Below, one piece after another: positions 37,446-46,781 of a stretch of DNA of 64,000 nt. Position numbers and translations under genes: made by a program. Origin of the DNA: Hahella sp. (lineage in GTDB: Bacteria > Pseudomonadota > Gammaproteobacteria > Pseudomonadales > Oleiphilaceae); the NCBI GenBank assembly GCA_028280065.1, contig JANQMN010000088.1:48241-112240 (forward strand), given 5' to 3'. Under the pieces are notes generated by a model that was given only the letters and a program-made list of their open reading frames with translations, had not been told where the DNA came from and searched no databases. Numbering within the stretch: the first letter of the stretch is position 1; every line of letters begins with the position of its first letter.

Positions 37446-39068
37446 ATGCTTAACAGGGAATATCGGAATACACGTTTTCTCATTGTCGATGGCAACACCC
37501 AGTTGCGGTTGGCCTTGGAGCGCATGTTGAAAGCGTTTGGCGCTTGGTATATCGATCTGGCGGCGGATAGTAACGAAGCTATCCAAAAGTGCCGGCAAGG
37601 AAGTTTCGATGCCGTTGTCTGCGATTTTCAGCTTTCCGATCGCAATGGGCAGCACGTTCTGGAAGAACTCAGAGAACGAAAAATTCTGCGCCACACCTCC
37701 ATGTTCGTCATGATGTCGGCGGAAACTACCCGGGAAATGGTGCTTGCCGCCATTGATCACCAGCCGGATGCCTACATCAATAAACCGATCACGGCGGACA
37801 TTCTGAAGCAGCGGCTTGATGCCCTATTGGTGGAAAACGAGGTGTTGTACGAGTTAAAACACGCCCTGGACATGGAACGGTTGTCGGAAGCAATCTCCCG
37901 CTGTGAGGAAAAGATCGCGAAAGGCAGTAAGTACAGCCGGTGGTGTGAAAAGACGGTTGCATCCTTGTATTTTCAAGAAGGCGATTACGAGGAAGCGAAG
38001 CGTATTTACCTGCAGGTGTTGAATAACCGGCCCTTGGTCTGGGCTCAGGTCGGGCTGGCCAGGGTACATATGGCTTCTGCGGATTATGAGCAGTCCCGGG
38101 ACCTGTTGGAGAGCGTTGTTGCCACCGCGCCACATTGTCTGATTGCCTATGACCTGCTGGCTGAAGTTTTGGTCCATTTGGGGAACCGGAAGGACGCACA
38201 GGAGTTGCTTGCCAAGGCGGTAACGCTTTCCCCGACCGCAATCCTGCGGCATGCCCGATTGGGTCAGATAAGCTGGGAAAATCATGATGTGGAAAACGCC
38301 GTGGAAGCGTTTCGCAATGCGGTAGAACTCGGCCGCCAGAGCATTTTCGATAACCCCGATAACCATGTGGGATTTGCCCGCAGTTTATGCGAAAGAGCCA
38401 GTGCGCAGCCGAAAGAAATCCGCCTGGCTTGCGCGGATCAGGCGTTGCACGTTTTGGAGCAGGTTTCGAATCGATTTGAGTTGGAAGGGTTGCAGTTGTT
38501 TCAAACCCATGTCGTCAGTTCCCGCGCGCATTTGGCCCAGTACGATAAGGAGCAGGCTCAAAGGCGTTTAGGACGGGCAGAATCGCTATATCATCAAACC
38601 GGATTGGAGATGCCCGCCCACCTGGCTTTGGAGTATGCCCAGGCTTTGTTGGCTGCGGATAAAGATGTCGACGCCGAGTTCGTTTTGTCGCAGCTGACCT
38701 TGATTCACAACCATGACAAAGAGCTGTTGCGGCGGATTGAGGAAATACGCGAAGAACCCGTGAGCTACGCGGCCAGGCAAAAGGCGGCGGAACTCAACAA
38801 ACAGGGTATTCAACTGGCTGACGGCGGTAACTTGCGTGGTGCCGTCGAGGCGTTTCTTGAAGCAACCGACTATTCGCCGCGACACCCCGCTTTGAATCTG
38901 AATTTGGCGCAGGTGTTATTGAAATTGGTCAATGAAGAACCGGGCGACACGCAACTAAGAATTCTCTGCGAGGCCTGTTTCGAACGCGTCGCGCATTTGA
39001 AGCCGGATCATAAACAGTTTCCAAGGCTCCAACATATCAAACGGAAATTTTTTGCAGTGACGGCCTGA
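37446..39068 (+). CDS. Response-regulator receiver with TPR repeats
   Basis: A 540-residue protein. The N-terminal receiver domain has phospho-acceptor Asp60 (AVVCDFQLS), Ser91 (MMSAE) and Lys113 (YINKPI). At the acidic pocket FLIVDGN has one of the usual two Asp residues replaced by Gly, so phosphorylation may be weaker. Residues ~150-530 are TPR helices (for example SLYFQEGDYEEAKRIYLQVL and AARQKAAELNKQGIQLADGG). It has no DNA-binding domain, so it acts by protein contacts. No kinase lies beside it. Confidence 0.85.
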   Translation: MLNREYRNTRFLIVDGNTQLRLALERMLKAFGAWYIDLAADSNEAIQKCRQGSFDAVVCDFQLSDRNGQHVLEELRERKILRHTSMFVMMSAETTREMVLAAIDHQPDAYINKPITADILKQRLDALLVENEVLYELKHALDMERLSEAISRCEEKIAKGSKYSRWCEKTVASLYFQEGDYEEAKRIYLQVLNNRPLVWAQVGLARVHMASADYEQSRDLLESVVATAPHCLIAYDLLAEVLVHLGNRKDAQELLAKAVTLSPTAILRHARLGQISWENHDVENAVEAFRNAVELGRQSIFDNPDNHVGFARSLCERASAQPKEIRLACADQALHVLEQVSNRFELEGLQLFQTHVVSSRAHLAQYDKEQAQRRLGRAESLYHQTGLEMPAHLALEYAQALLAADKDVDAEFVLSQLTLIHNHDKELLRRIEEIREEPVSYAARQKAAELNKQGIQLADGGNLRGAVEAFLEATDYSPRHPALNLNLAQVLLKLVNEEPGDTQLRILCEACFERVAHLKPDHKQFPRLQHIKRKFFAVTA

Positions 39069-39152
39069 AGCCAAACAAAAACCGTTGAAAGTCATTATAA
39101 TGGCCATTTTCCAGGTTTGATCCGATCCTTTAAATCCCTTGAGGAGATATAG

Positions 39153-39479
39153 ATGAGAGTTGTTAACAAATTGATTGCCGTACTGAGTATGTCCTGTGCA
39201 ATGAGTATTGCCGTCAATGCTAATGCCGGAGATGCGGCGGCGGGCAAGGCCAAGTCGGCGGTGTGTGCTGCCTGCCATGGCGTTGACGGAATCGCGACCA
39301 TTCCTACCTATCCAAACATTGCCGGGCAGAATGAAGCCTATTTGGTCGAATCAATGAAAGCCTACCGGGAGAAAAGGCGTACCGGCGGCCAGGCGGTGAT
39401 TATGCAGGGGCAGTCCATGGCTTTGTCGGATGAAGATATTGCCGATCTAGCTGCCTATTATGCAAGCCTAGGGAAGTAG
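39153..39479 (+). CDS. Periplasmic class I cytochrome c
   Basis: A 108-residue c-type cytochrome with a signal peptide ending near NANA and the haem motif CAACH (38-42). Methionines in [10 protein letters not shown] are candidates for the axial ligand. The length and [13 protein letters not shown] end fit the small c4/c5-like group. It carries electrons in the periplasm; the partner oxidase is not in the window. The start follows TTGAGGAG. Confidence 0.9.
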   Translation: MRVVNKLIAVLSMSCAMSIAVNANAGDAAAGKAKSAVCAACHGVDGIATIPTYPNIAGQNEAYLVESMKAYREKRRTGGQAVIMQGQSMALSDEDIADLAAYYASLGK

Positions 39480-39525
39480 GGCCGGGCATTTCCCTTTCCG
39501 GCAGTCTGGTAAAAAAATCAACTGG

Positions 39526-40908
39526 TTAGCCTGCCTTCGATGTTTCGACAACCCGGTAGCTCGGTTCGTAGTGCGAACCGGGCAGCTTCATCCGCCCTTG
39601 AATCACGAACGAGGTCAACAATGCCTCCAGGGGTTTTAGCAGACCGGGATCGCCGCTGAGTTCAAACGGGCCCTTGCGGGCGACCAACTTGACCCCTTCC
39701 TCTTTCACATTGCCCGCGACGATGCCGGAAAACGCCTGCCGCAAGTTCGCCGCCAGCAAATGAATGGGTTGATTGTGGTGGATTTGCAAGGCACGCATGC
39801 TTTCGTGATCCGGCTCGAAAGGCTGTTGAAATTCTTCCGCGATCTTTAGCAGCCAATTGAAATAGAAAGCATCGCTGGTGGATTTGCGTCGATAGAGGAC
39901 ATCCTGAATCCCCCGTTTCATGCTCAACCCGACCAACTCAGGGTCATCGATAATAATCTGGTAACGTTTTTGGGCGGCCTTACCCAAGGTTAGGCCGATG
40001 AATTCGTCAATTTGACCGAAGTACTCCTCGTTTGCCTTGCTGCCGGTAAAAATGATCGGAAAGGGCAGGCCGTCATTGGCCGGATTGATAAGGACGCCCA
40101 ATAAATAGAGAATTTCCTCAGCGGTACCCACGCCGCCGGGAAACACAACGATGCCGTGACCGATGCGGACAAAAGCCTCAAGACGTTTTTCAATATCCGG
40201 TAGGATGACCAGTTCGTTAACAATAGGGTTGGGCGGTTCGGCAGCGATGATGCCCGGTTCGGTGACACCGGTGTAACGCCCATCCTGGATACGTTGCTTG
40301 GCATGGGCGATTGCCGCACCTTTCATCGGACCTTTCATTGCCCCCGGTCCGCAACCGGTGCAGACATCCAGGCCACGCAGTCCTAACGAATGCCCGACTT
40401 CCTTGGTGTAGTCATATTCTTCACGGCTGATTGAGTGGCCGCCCCAGCATACCACTATGTTCGGGTGGCGCTGCGGAATTAAAATCCCGGCGTTACGCAG
40501 GATGTGGAAGATGAAGTTGGTGATATCCTGGCCCCGCGCCAAATCCAGACGCGAATTGTGGGTCATCACGTTATTGGCGTACACGATGTCGCGCAAGACC
40601 GAATAAAGGTGCTCCTGAATGCCCTTGATCATGCGGCCGTCGACGAAGGCTGACGCCGGTGCGTTGCTGACTTCCAGCTTAATACCCCGCGCCTGTTCGA
40701 TCACCTGGATATCAAAATCGGAATATGTGTGGAGCATCTCGCCGGGATCATCGGAATGGCTGCCGCAGTTGAGCACTGCCAGTGAACATTGGCGAAACAG
40801 GCGGTAAACGCCACCCTGGCTTTTATCCATCAGCAGGCTGACTTCGTGCTGAGACACCAGGTCAAGACAACCATCTGGCGTTATACGCGCACTAATCTTG
40901 GGGCTCAT
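39526..40908 (-). CDS. ppnN: Nucleotide 5'-monophosphate nucleosidase PpnN
   Basis: A 460-residue protein of the LOG/PpnN family. The signature FPGGVGTAEEILYLLG (PGGxGTxxE) is intact, and GCGPGAMKGPMKGAA is conserved. The length and the extra N- and C-terminal regions fit the E. coli YgdH/PpnN group, which cleaves nucleotide monophosphates to base and ribose 5-phosphate and responds to (p)ppGpp. It is divergent from thiI. Confidence 0.9.
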   Translation of the reverse strand: MSPKISARITPDGCLDLVSQHEVSLLMDKSQGGVYRLFRQCSLAVLNCGSHSDDPGEMLHTYSDFDIQVIEQARGIKLEVSNAPASAFVDGRMIKGIQEHLYSVLRDIVYANNVMTHNSRLDLARGQDITNFIFHILRNAGILIPQRHPNIVVCWGGHSISREEYDYTKEVGHSLGLRGLDVCTGCGPGAMKGPMKGAAIAHAKQRIQDGRYTGVTEPGIIAAEPPNPIVNELVILPDIEKRLEAFVRIGHGIVVFPGGVGTAEEILYLLGVLINPANDGLPFPIIFTGSKANEEYFGQIDEFIGLTLGKAAQKRYQIIIDDPELVGLSMKRGIQDVLYRRKSTSDAFYFNWLLKIAEEFQQPFEPDHESMRALQIHHNQPIHLLAANLRQAFSGIVAGNVKEEGVKLVARKGPFELSGDPGLLKPLEALLTSFVIQGRMKLPGSHYEPSYRVVETSKAG

Positions 40909-40993
40909 GGGAAATTGACTATCCTTTAACTAGTGGGAGTGACCCTTTATCTATTGGGCGTGAAATAGTAAAGCCGCCGAATTGCAACTCGGT

Positions 40994-41024
40994 TTGACAC
41001 CTTAACAGGGTAAACGTCTACACT
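40994..41024 (+). promoter_or_regulatory. Possible sigma-70 promoter for thiI
   Basis: TTGACA (40994-40999) is followed after 19 bases by TACACT (41019-41024). The spacing is 2 bases above optimum, so strength is uncertain. It lies about 60 bp before the thiI start. Confidence 0.35.
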
Positions 41025-41083
41025 ACCACCCCTAATCAGTATACAAAATGTCAACGGAGCCAAGTGAAAAGGAAACCAACAAA

Positions 41084-42538
41084 ATGAAGTTTTTGGTCAA
41101 ACTTTTTCCTGAAATCACCATCAAGAGCCGTCCGGTGCGGCGGCAGCTAATCAAGAAGTTGCGGAAGAATATCCGCCGCGTGTTGACCAAGTATGACAGT
41201 CAGGTGGAAGTCGAAGGATCTTGGGACAAAATCGAAGTCAATCTCTCGGCGGCGGGTCCGCATCTGGAAGCTGCTATCCAGGCGATGCAGCGGATCAGCG
41301 GGATTGTGCACTTTCTGGTAGTGCACGAATATCCCCTGACCGATGTCCATGCCGTGTATGAACAGGCGCTGCCCTTGTATCGTGAGCAACTGCGGGGCAA
41401 GACCTTTGCCGTGCGGGTGAAACGCGCCGGCGTTCATTCCTTTACCTCGATCGATGTGGAAAGGTATGTGGGCGGGGGCTTGCGTCAACATACCGAGGCT
41501 GCGGGCGTGCGGTTGAAAAACCCGGATGTCGAGGTGCAGATTGAAATACGCGATCAGAAGGTCTTCCTGGTGGAGAAAAAATTTCCGGGCCTGGGCGGCT
41601 ACCCGATTGGCATGGTCGATCCGGTGTTGTCGCTGATTTCCGGGGGCTATGACTCCAGTGTGGCAAGCTATCTGACCATGAAGCGGGGCATGCGAACCCA
41701 CTTCTGTTTTTTCAATCTCGGTGGCAGTGCCCATGAAGTGGGGGTAAAACAGGCGGCGTTGTATCTTTGGGAGCAGTATGGCAGCGGCCAAAGGGTAAAA
41801 TTTATCACCGTACCCTTTGAAGAGGTCGTGGCGGAAATTCTCACCAAGGTCCATCACTCCAATATGGGCGTGGTACTGAAGCGCACCATGTTGCGCGCGG
41901 CACAGGCCGTGGCTAATCGATATAAGCTACCGGCCCTGGTTACCGGCGAGTGCATCGGCCAGGTGTCCAGCCAAACCTTGGCCAATTTGAATGTGATCGA
42001 CAGCGTTAGCGACCTATTGGTTATTCGGCCGTTGATTACCACCGACAAGCAAGACATCATTCAATTGGCGGCGAACATCGGAGTGGAAGAATTTGCCCGG
42101 AACATGCCGGAATATTGCGGCGTGATCTCAGATCGCCCCACGACCAAGGCCCGGGATTATCGGGTGGAAAACGATGAAGCGCGCATGGATATGTCGGTCC
42201 TGGAAAGAGCGCTGGCAAACATGCGGGTAATCAATATCGATGAAGTTCTGCAGGCGCATAACAGTTTTGATGAAGTGGAATGGATCGGCACTCCTTCCAG
42301 CCAGGATATTATCATTGACATACGCCACCCTGGCGAGGCCGAAAAACAACCGTTGTTTTTAACCAACAACGAAATTCTGGCAATTCCTTTTTATGAACTG
42401 GAATCCCAACTCGAATCGTTGCAAACTGGCTGCCGTTACTTGCTTTACTGTGACAGAGGCGTCATGAGCCAACTTCATGCCAGCCATTTGGGCCAACATT
42501 CCCAGTTACAGTTTGCCGTCTATCGACCTGATGCCTGA
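41084..42538 (+). CDS. thiI: tRNA 4-thiouridine synthase ThiI
   Basis: A 484-residue ThiI. The ATG at 41084 gives MKFLVKLFPEITIKSRPV, matching the known E. coli ThiI start, so the ATG at 41048 is not preferred. A THUMP domain is followed by the PP-loop SGGYDSSVASYL, the conserved PEYCGVISDRP, and a C-terminal rhodanese domain with the persulfide cysteine in YLLYCDRGVMSQ. It transfers sulfur to tRNA U8 and to thiamine thiazole synthesis. IscS is not in the window. Confidence 0.93.
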   Translation: MKFLVKLFPEITIKSRPVRRQLIKKLRKNIRRVLTKYDSQVEVEGSWDKIEVNLSAAGPHLEAAIQAMQRISGIVHFLVVHEYPLTDVHAVYEQALPLYREQLRGKTFAVRVKRAGVHSFTSIDVERYVGGGLRQHTEAAGVRLKNPDVEVQIEIRDQKVFLVEKKFPGLGGYPIGMVDPVLSLISGGYDSSVASYLTMKRGMRTHFCFFNLGGSAHEVGVKQAALYLWEQYGSGQRVKFITVPFEEVVAEILTKVHHSNMGVVLKRTMLRAAQAVANRYKLPALVTGECIGQVSSQTLANLNVIDSVSDLLVIRPLITTDKQDIIQLAANIGVEEFARNMPEYCGVISDRPTTKARDYRVENDEARMDMSVLERALANMRVINIDEVLQAHNSFDEVEWIGTPSSQDIIIDIRHPGEAEKQPLFLTNNEILAIPFYELESQLESLQTGCRYLLYCDRGVMSQLHASHLGQHSQLQFAVYRPDA

Positions 42539-42544
42539 GCGAGT

Positions 42545-43396
42545 TTGTCTTTGTTTAGCTTTGTTGCGCGCCGCATGCTGACTTTTCTTTCCCTGCTTGC
42601 ACTTGGATTTTTCGGCTTGATGGCCTACTACGCCATCTTTCAGGATAAGATGATTTTCTACCCTCAATCACTGGCCCCTGAAATCAGAGACAAACTGGCG
42701 CCGGCGGCTTTCAGCTTCGAGGTCACCGACAATGAGACTCAAAAGCCGATAACCCTGCATGGTTGGCTGCATCTTGGATCGGTCAGCCGCGCCCAACCCT
42801 TGCTGATCTATTATGGCGGCAATGGCGAGGAAGTTTCCTGGAACCTGTGGCATTGGACGCAGCTGTCCACTTCCTCTTTCCTGCTGATGAACTATCGCGG
42901 ATTTGGCGATAGCGAAGGCGAACCCGGTGAACGCGCACTGTTCGAAGACGCGCTTGCGCTCTTTGATCATATGGTGGACGAACATAGAATTCCTGCCGAG
43001 CACATTGTCTTGGTCGGGCGCAGCCTGGGCTCGGGGGTAGCGGCCTATGTGGCCAGTCAGCGCCGGGTGGCGGGCTTGGTTTTGGTGACACCTTTCGACA
43101 GCTTGGTGGCAGTGGGGAAACGGCATTTGCCTTTTATGCCCGTCGATCTGTTGCTGAAGCATCGTTTCGATTCTGTTTCACGGGCGCCGGAAATCGAAGC
43201 GCCGGTGCTGGCAATTCTCGCCGGCCAGGATCAGATTGTGCCTCCCGCCCATGGCCAGCAATTGCTGCGGTATTGGGCGGGACCGAAAGAATTAGTCAAA
43301 CTGCCGGGTGCGGGTCACAACGATATCACCCAATACCCGGAGTACTGGCAGGCATTTAACGGGTTTTTGGCAAAGCTTGCCAAAGGCGAGCTTTAA
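42545..43396 (+). CDS. Membrane-anchored alpha/beta hydrolase
   Basis: Up to 283 residues from TTG at 42545; an ATG at 42575 would remove 10 residues. The longer form keeps ARR before the membrane helix MLTFLSLLALGFFGLMAYYA, so it is kept. The catalytic triad is visible: Ser in VGRSLGSG, Asp in ILAGQDQIV and His in PGAGHND. It resembles YfhR/FrsA-like (BEM46-type) hydrolases; substrate unknown. It starts 6 bp after thiI and may be cotranscribed. Confidence 0.82.
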   Translation: MSLFSFVARRMLTFLSLLALGFFGLMAYYAIFQDKMIFYPQSLAPEIRDKLAPAAFSFEVTDNETQKPITLHGWLHLGSVSRAQPLLIYYGGNGEEVSWNLWHWTQLSTSSFLLMNYRGFGDSEGEPGERALFEDALALFDHMVDEHRIPAEHIVLVGRSLGSGVAAYVASQRRVAGLVLVTPFDSLVAVGKRHLPFMPVDLLLKHRFDSVSRAPEIEAPVLAILAGQDQIVPPAHGQQLLRYWAGPKELVKLPGAGHNDITQYPEYWQAFNGFLAKLAKGEL

Positions 43397-43437
43397 ATTT
43401 AGGCTCGGTTGATCTTTGGCCGAAAAAACCCGGGGGA

Positions 43438-45408
43438 TTATTCCCAAACCGCGCCGTCTTCATCCTGGCTGAACTCTATGTCATCCCCTTCAGCACAAAG
43501 CTGGGCGATTCGGCTGGGGGAGCCATCATCCCGAAACTCTACCAACCCAATGCCTGCCTTATTCACCAGACGGCGGCCGGGAAAACTGTTGGCGGGTTTG
43601 CGCGGGATAATGCGCATTCGACGCCTTTTGGTAAACCAATTCAACGGTGAAGCGGGAGCATACAACCAACGGTTGATTCGGTCAAAAACCATCAGCAGTT
43701 TAGCCGGGAATTCATTTTTGATCCCACTGCTGGTGATTTGCCAGATATCGGGTCCGGTATCGTGCCTTCTTAGTTCGACATCGTAAACAAAGGAATAGTG
43801 CACGTCGCCGGATAAAATGACGAAGTTTTGCGGTGTCCGGGAGTGGTGAAACAAGTTCATCAGGGTGCGGGCGGCGCCATTGTGCGCCATCCAGTTTTCG
43901 GCATCGACGGTCAGGGGGTATCCCAGCAGGGTAAAGAGTTTTTGAACAGCCTCGATCAGTTTCACGCCGAATACGGGGGCAGGCGACACTATCACCACCG
44001 ACGGGTGATTGAGCAATTGCTGCTGAAGTTGAGTCAAGGCTTCCCAATCCATAAGACCGGAGGGCCGCGATGGAGATACTTCGGAACGCCAGCGGTGGGT
44101 GCGGGTATCCAAGACAATTAACGGCGGCTCCGTGGGCCACTGGTAATGCCAATCGGGAAACTCAATCATCTGCTCGATACAGGTCTCGTGAGCGGTTGAG
44201 CCAGGCTCGTCTAAGGCATTTTGGACCTGTTCCAGCCAATCTGCGGAAAACACTTCCGGCGCATTTCCCCAGCCCTGGCATAAAAAATAACCGAGCAGGG
44301 CATTGCCGATTATGCGCTTGGAGAAGGGTTGGCCGTAGGCAGCCTGTTCCCATTCCGCCGTCAGGTTCCAGTCGTCGGTAATGTCGTGGTCATCAAAAAT
44401 CATAGCGCAGGGTATATGCGCCATCAGCCGCCGAACCATGGCGAGGTCTGTTTTGAAACGCATTATTTGGGTTAATTCCTGGTTGAATCGCAGGCGCTGC
44501 TCCGCAGACAATTGAGCTGGGACCGCCAACTGCTGTTCATCCAGTAGATTCCAACCGGTAGGCGACCAAACCAACAAATACATGGCCAGAACTTCAGCCA
44601 AGGAGATCAAATGGTTTTCCGCATTCACCGAGGTGAAGACCGGTTTGCGCGCTCCCCCAAAGACAATCTGGCCAACAGCCTGTCCGGCCTCCGTCATGGG
44701 TAATAGGTTTTGCCTTTGGTAGTAGTGCGGCGACCTGGTGTGCAAGGTATCGGCAGTATCGATAGTGGCGTCCGGAAAAACTTCCTCGGCGATGCCCAAA
44801 TGGCTTGTCAATTGGTGGATGGCGACTAGCATCGGTGCGGCGACGTCGTCGACATAAACCTGATCGCCGCTCATGATCAACAGTGCCGGCCACTGCTCCG
44901 GATCATGCTGTGCCAGATAGGTATCGGCCCGGACCAGGCCGTCTTCGCTAGCATGGTGCGGCTTCCGGCAGGAGCCGTGTAACAGCTTTGTTAACCCCGG
45001 CTGGAGGATAAATCCCGGCATTTCCCTGCCCGGATAAACCAGGTCCGGCGCCCAGCGCTGCCAACCAAGGATTTCCTGAGAATTCGAAGCGGTATTTTCT
45101 GTCGTTCGCTGCAGGCGTAAGTCGTAGCCAATCCAGATGCCGGTGGGTAACGGCGTATCGAGCGGTAGATCAAGCAAATAAAAGAAAAGGTGCTTGCCAG
45201 CCCGCTGGCATTTTGTAACTTGCTGAAGCGTATCAGCCGCAATGCATATCCGTTCTCCATTTTGGGGATGCAGACTTAAAATAATGCGAACAGGGTAGGA
45301 CGTCGCCAACCAGAGAATGAAACGACCTTGTTCCGCACGTCGAAGAATGGGGCCTGCGAGGACTAGTTGCTGGGCGGTGTTGCTCTGAAGCGGCTGTTGG
45401 TTTCCCAT
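43438..45408 (-). CDS. PhoD-like alkaline phosphatase-family protein
   Basis: A 656-residue metallophosphatase of the PhoD-like group. Metal-site segments are MSGDQVYVDD, IFDDHDITDDWN and ILSGDVHYSFVYD. No signal peptide is visible, so unlike secreted PhoD it is probably cytoplasmic. Substrate unknown. It converges on the alpha/beta hydrolase gene with 41 bp between stops. It is the last gene before the A+T-rich island. Confidence 0.85.
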   Translation of the reverse strand: MGNQQPLQSNTAQQLVLAGPILRRAEQGRFILWLATSYPVRIILSLHPQNGERICIAADTLQQVTKCQRAGKHLFFYLLDLPLDTPLPTGIWIGYDLRLQRTTENTASNSQEILGWQRWAPDLVYPGREMPGFILQPGLTKLLHGSCRKPHHASEDGLVRADTYLAQHDPEQWPALLIMSGDQVYVDDVAAPMLVAIHQLTSHLGIAEEVFPDATIDTADTLHTRSPHYYQRQNLLPMTEAGQAVGQIVFGGARKPVFTSVNAENHLISLAEVLAMYLLVWSPTGWNLLDEQQLAVPAQLSAEQRLRFNQELTQIMRFKTDLAMVRRLMAHIPCAMIFDDHDITDDWNLTAEWEQAAYGQPFSKRIIGNALLGYFLCQGWGNAPEVFSADWLEQVQNALDEPGSTAHETCIEQMIEFPDWHYQWPTEPPLIVLDTRTHRWRSEVSPSRPSGLMDWEALTQLQQQLLNHPSVVIVSPAPVFGVKLIEAVQKLFTLLGYPLTVDAENWMAHNGAARTLMNLFHHSRTPQNFVILSGDVHYSFVYDVELRRHDTGPDIWQITSSGIKNEFPAKLLMVFDRINRWLYAPASPLNWFTKRRRMRIIPRKPANSFPGRRLVNKAGIGLVEFRDDGSPSRIAQLCAEGDDIEFSQDEDGAVWE

Positions 45409-45861
45409 GGAATGGGGTTTGCTCTTTTTTTAGGGATAGACTTTTTATAGGTTTAGATTCTTAGCTTTATGACAATCTGATTGCAAATGTTTTGCAACAG
45501 ACTGTTTAGATATTTCACAAAACGCGACGGCATAATATTGGGTTAAAGCTCCTTGCAATATAGTGTCAGGTTATTTGCCAGTCTTTCCAGAGAACGGACG
45601 AGAGTTAGTTGTTGCAGGTCAAGTTGTATTCTTAGTGTTTGTTTTGTTGGTTAAAAATCATACTCACCTGCCAATGATCTTTACAGTTCTTTTACACAGA
45701 AGTCATGACATCGACTGTGGATCAAATGGAATAGGTTAAAAGTTATAGATTATTTTCTTGTAGGCCTCTGTCTTGCTTGTGGTGGTAAATACTTAAGAAT
45801 TTGTAAAACAAGGAATCCAAAGGATTGCCTGGGGAATAAGAAAAAGTTTAGTTAAAAGATC
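45409..45861. promoter_or_regulatory. A+T-rich divergent control region before the LuxR-type gene
   Basis: A 453-bp stretch with no gene. TTGCAAA (45481-45487) and TTTGCAA (45491-45497) form a palindrome with a 3-base spacer, and AATCC/GGATT flank AAA near 45812-45824. No standard lux box was recognised. Base composition changes here from the preceding core region. Confidence 0.4.
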
Positions 45862-46605
45862 ATGGATAGGAATTGGATCTACTCAGAGTGTGAACAGCTC
45901 GCCTTTAATCGTACCCAAGACGATTTCTTTAAGCACTTGGAGAAGTTTACCAGTGCGATTGAGTTCGACCGTTTTCTTTATACCGCCCTCCCAAGTAATT
46001 ACCGTCTAAATACTTCGAGCGTACCTTACGTTGCCCTAACTACCTACGATCAAGATTGGATGGAATACTATATCGATCATCGTTACGACATTGACGATGC
46101 CGCTCTCCAGCATTGTTTGGCTGGTAATAGTGATCCATATATCTGGCCTGGCAGCAAGGCCAGATTACAAATGACGCCAAAACAGTTAAAGGTTTTCAGA
46201 GAGGCGAACTCTGCAAATTTGTATCACGGGTTTACTTACCCCATGCATCATCTTCCAGGAGCTATGGGTATCTACACGGCAACATATGATGGAAAAGTGA
46301 GTACTTTCAATAGGTTGCTGAAAGAAAAGTGGGATGCCATCAACCTATTCAGTTATGCCTTTCATGACGCAATTCTCAGAAATCATACTTCTCGGTTTGG
46401 CGATGTTCATAAGCCGAATCTTACGCCGAAGGAAAAGGAAGTACTAAAGTGGCTTTGTAATGGGGATTCCTATGACGACATCTCGGTCCGGCTAAGTATT
46501 GGTCTGACGACAGTCAAGAAACACGTTATACATATACTCGAGAAAACAGGAGCCAAGAATAGTACGCATGCGTGTGTGTTAGCGCTTCGGTGGGGGTATT
46601 TGTAG
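45862..46605 (+). CDS. LuxR-family regulator with autoinducer-binding-like domain
   Basis: A 247-residue protein. The N-terminal domain resembles an acyl-homoserine-lactone-binding domain: WMEYYIDHRYDIDD keeps Trp, Tyr and Asp positions, while the Pro that usually follows the Asp is not present. HGFTYPMHHLPGAMG matches the later GxxxP region. The C-terminal helix-turn-helix is LTPKEKEVLKWLCNGDSYDD through TTVKKHVIHILEKTGAKN. No luxI gene lies in the window, so it is a LuxR solo; it may sense foreign or non-AHL signals. The adjacent PEP-CTERM and lipase genes are its most likely targets. Confidence 0.83.
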   Translation: MDRNWIYSECEQLAFNRTQDDFFKHLEKFTSAIEFDRFLYTALPSNYRLNTSSVPYVALTTYDQDWMEYYIDHRYDIDDAALQHCLAGNSDPYIWPGSKARLQMTPKQLKVFREANSANLYHGFTYPMHHLPGAMGIYTATYDGKVSTFNRLLKEKWDAINLFSYAFHDAILRNHTSRFGDVHKPNLTPKEKEVLKWLCNGDSYDDISVRLSIGLTTVKKHVIHILEKTGAKNSTHACVLALRWGYL

Positions 46606-46713
46606 GCAAATATGGACCGATTGGTCCATACCCAAACGAGAACGAATAAATAATGATGAAAGAAAACACTTTACCGAAGACGGCAGTTTGTAAAGAGTTA
46701 ATTTTTCTCGCGT

Positions 46714-46734
46714 CATCCGGGAAAAGGCCGGATG
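46714..46734. repeat. Inverted repeat upstream of PEP-CTERM gene
   Basis: CATCCGG (46714-46720) and CCGGATG (46728-46734) are perfect arms around GAAAAGG, about 48 bp before the start. It may be an operator or a leader hairpin. Confidence 0.45.
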
Positions 46735-46781
46735 GTGCAACCTTTGTCATGACAAAAAGAGTAGTAATAGGAGTAGTCCAC

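Noticed and set aside
39482..39503. Terminator after the cytochrome c gene
   Set aside because: GCCGG/CCGGC gives only a 5-bp stem with a 12-base loop and no T run.
41147..41857. 236-codon open frame on the minus strand
   Set aside because: It is antisense to thiI, which has conserved motifs over the same interval; no ribosome site or domain.
46653..46781. Extension of the first PEP-CTERM gene
   Set aside because: It would put 43 residues before the signal peptide; GGAG lies before ATG 46782.
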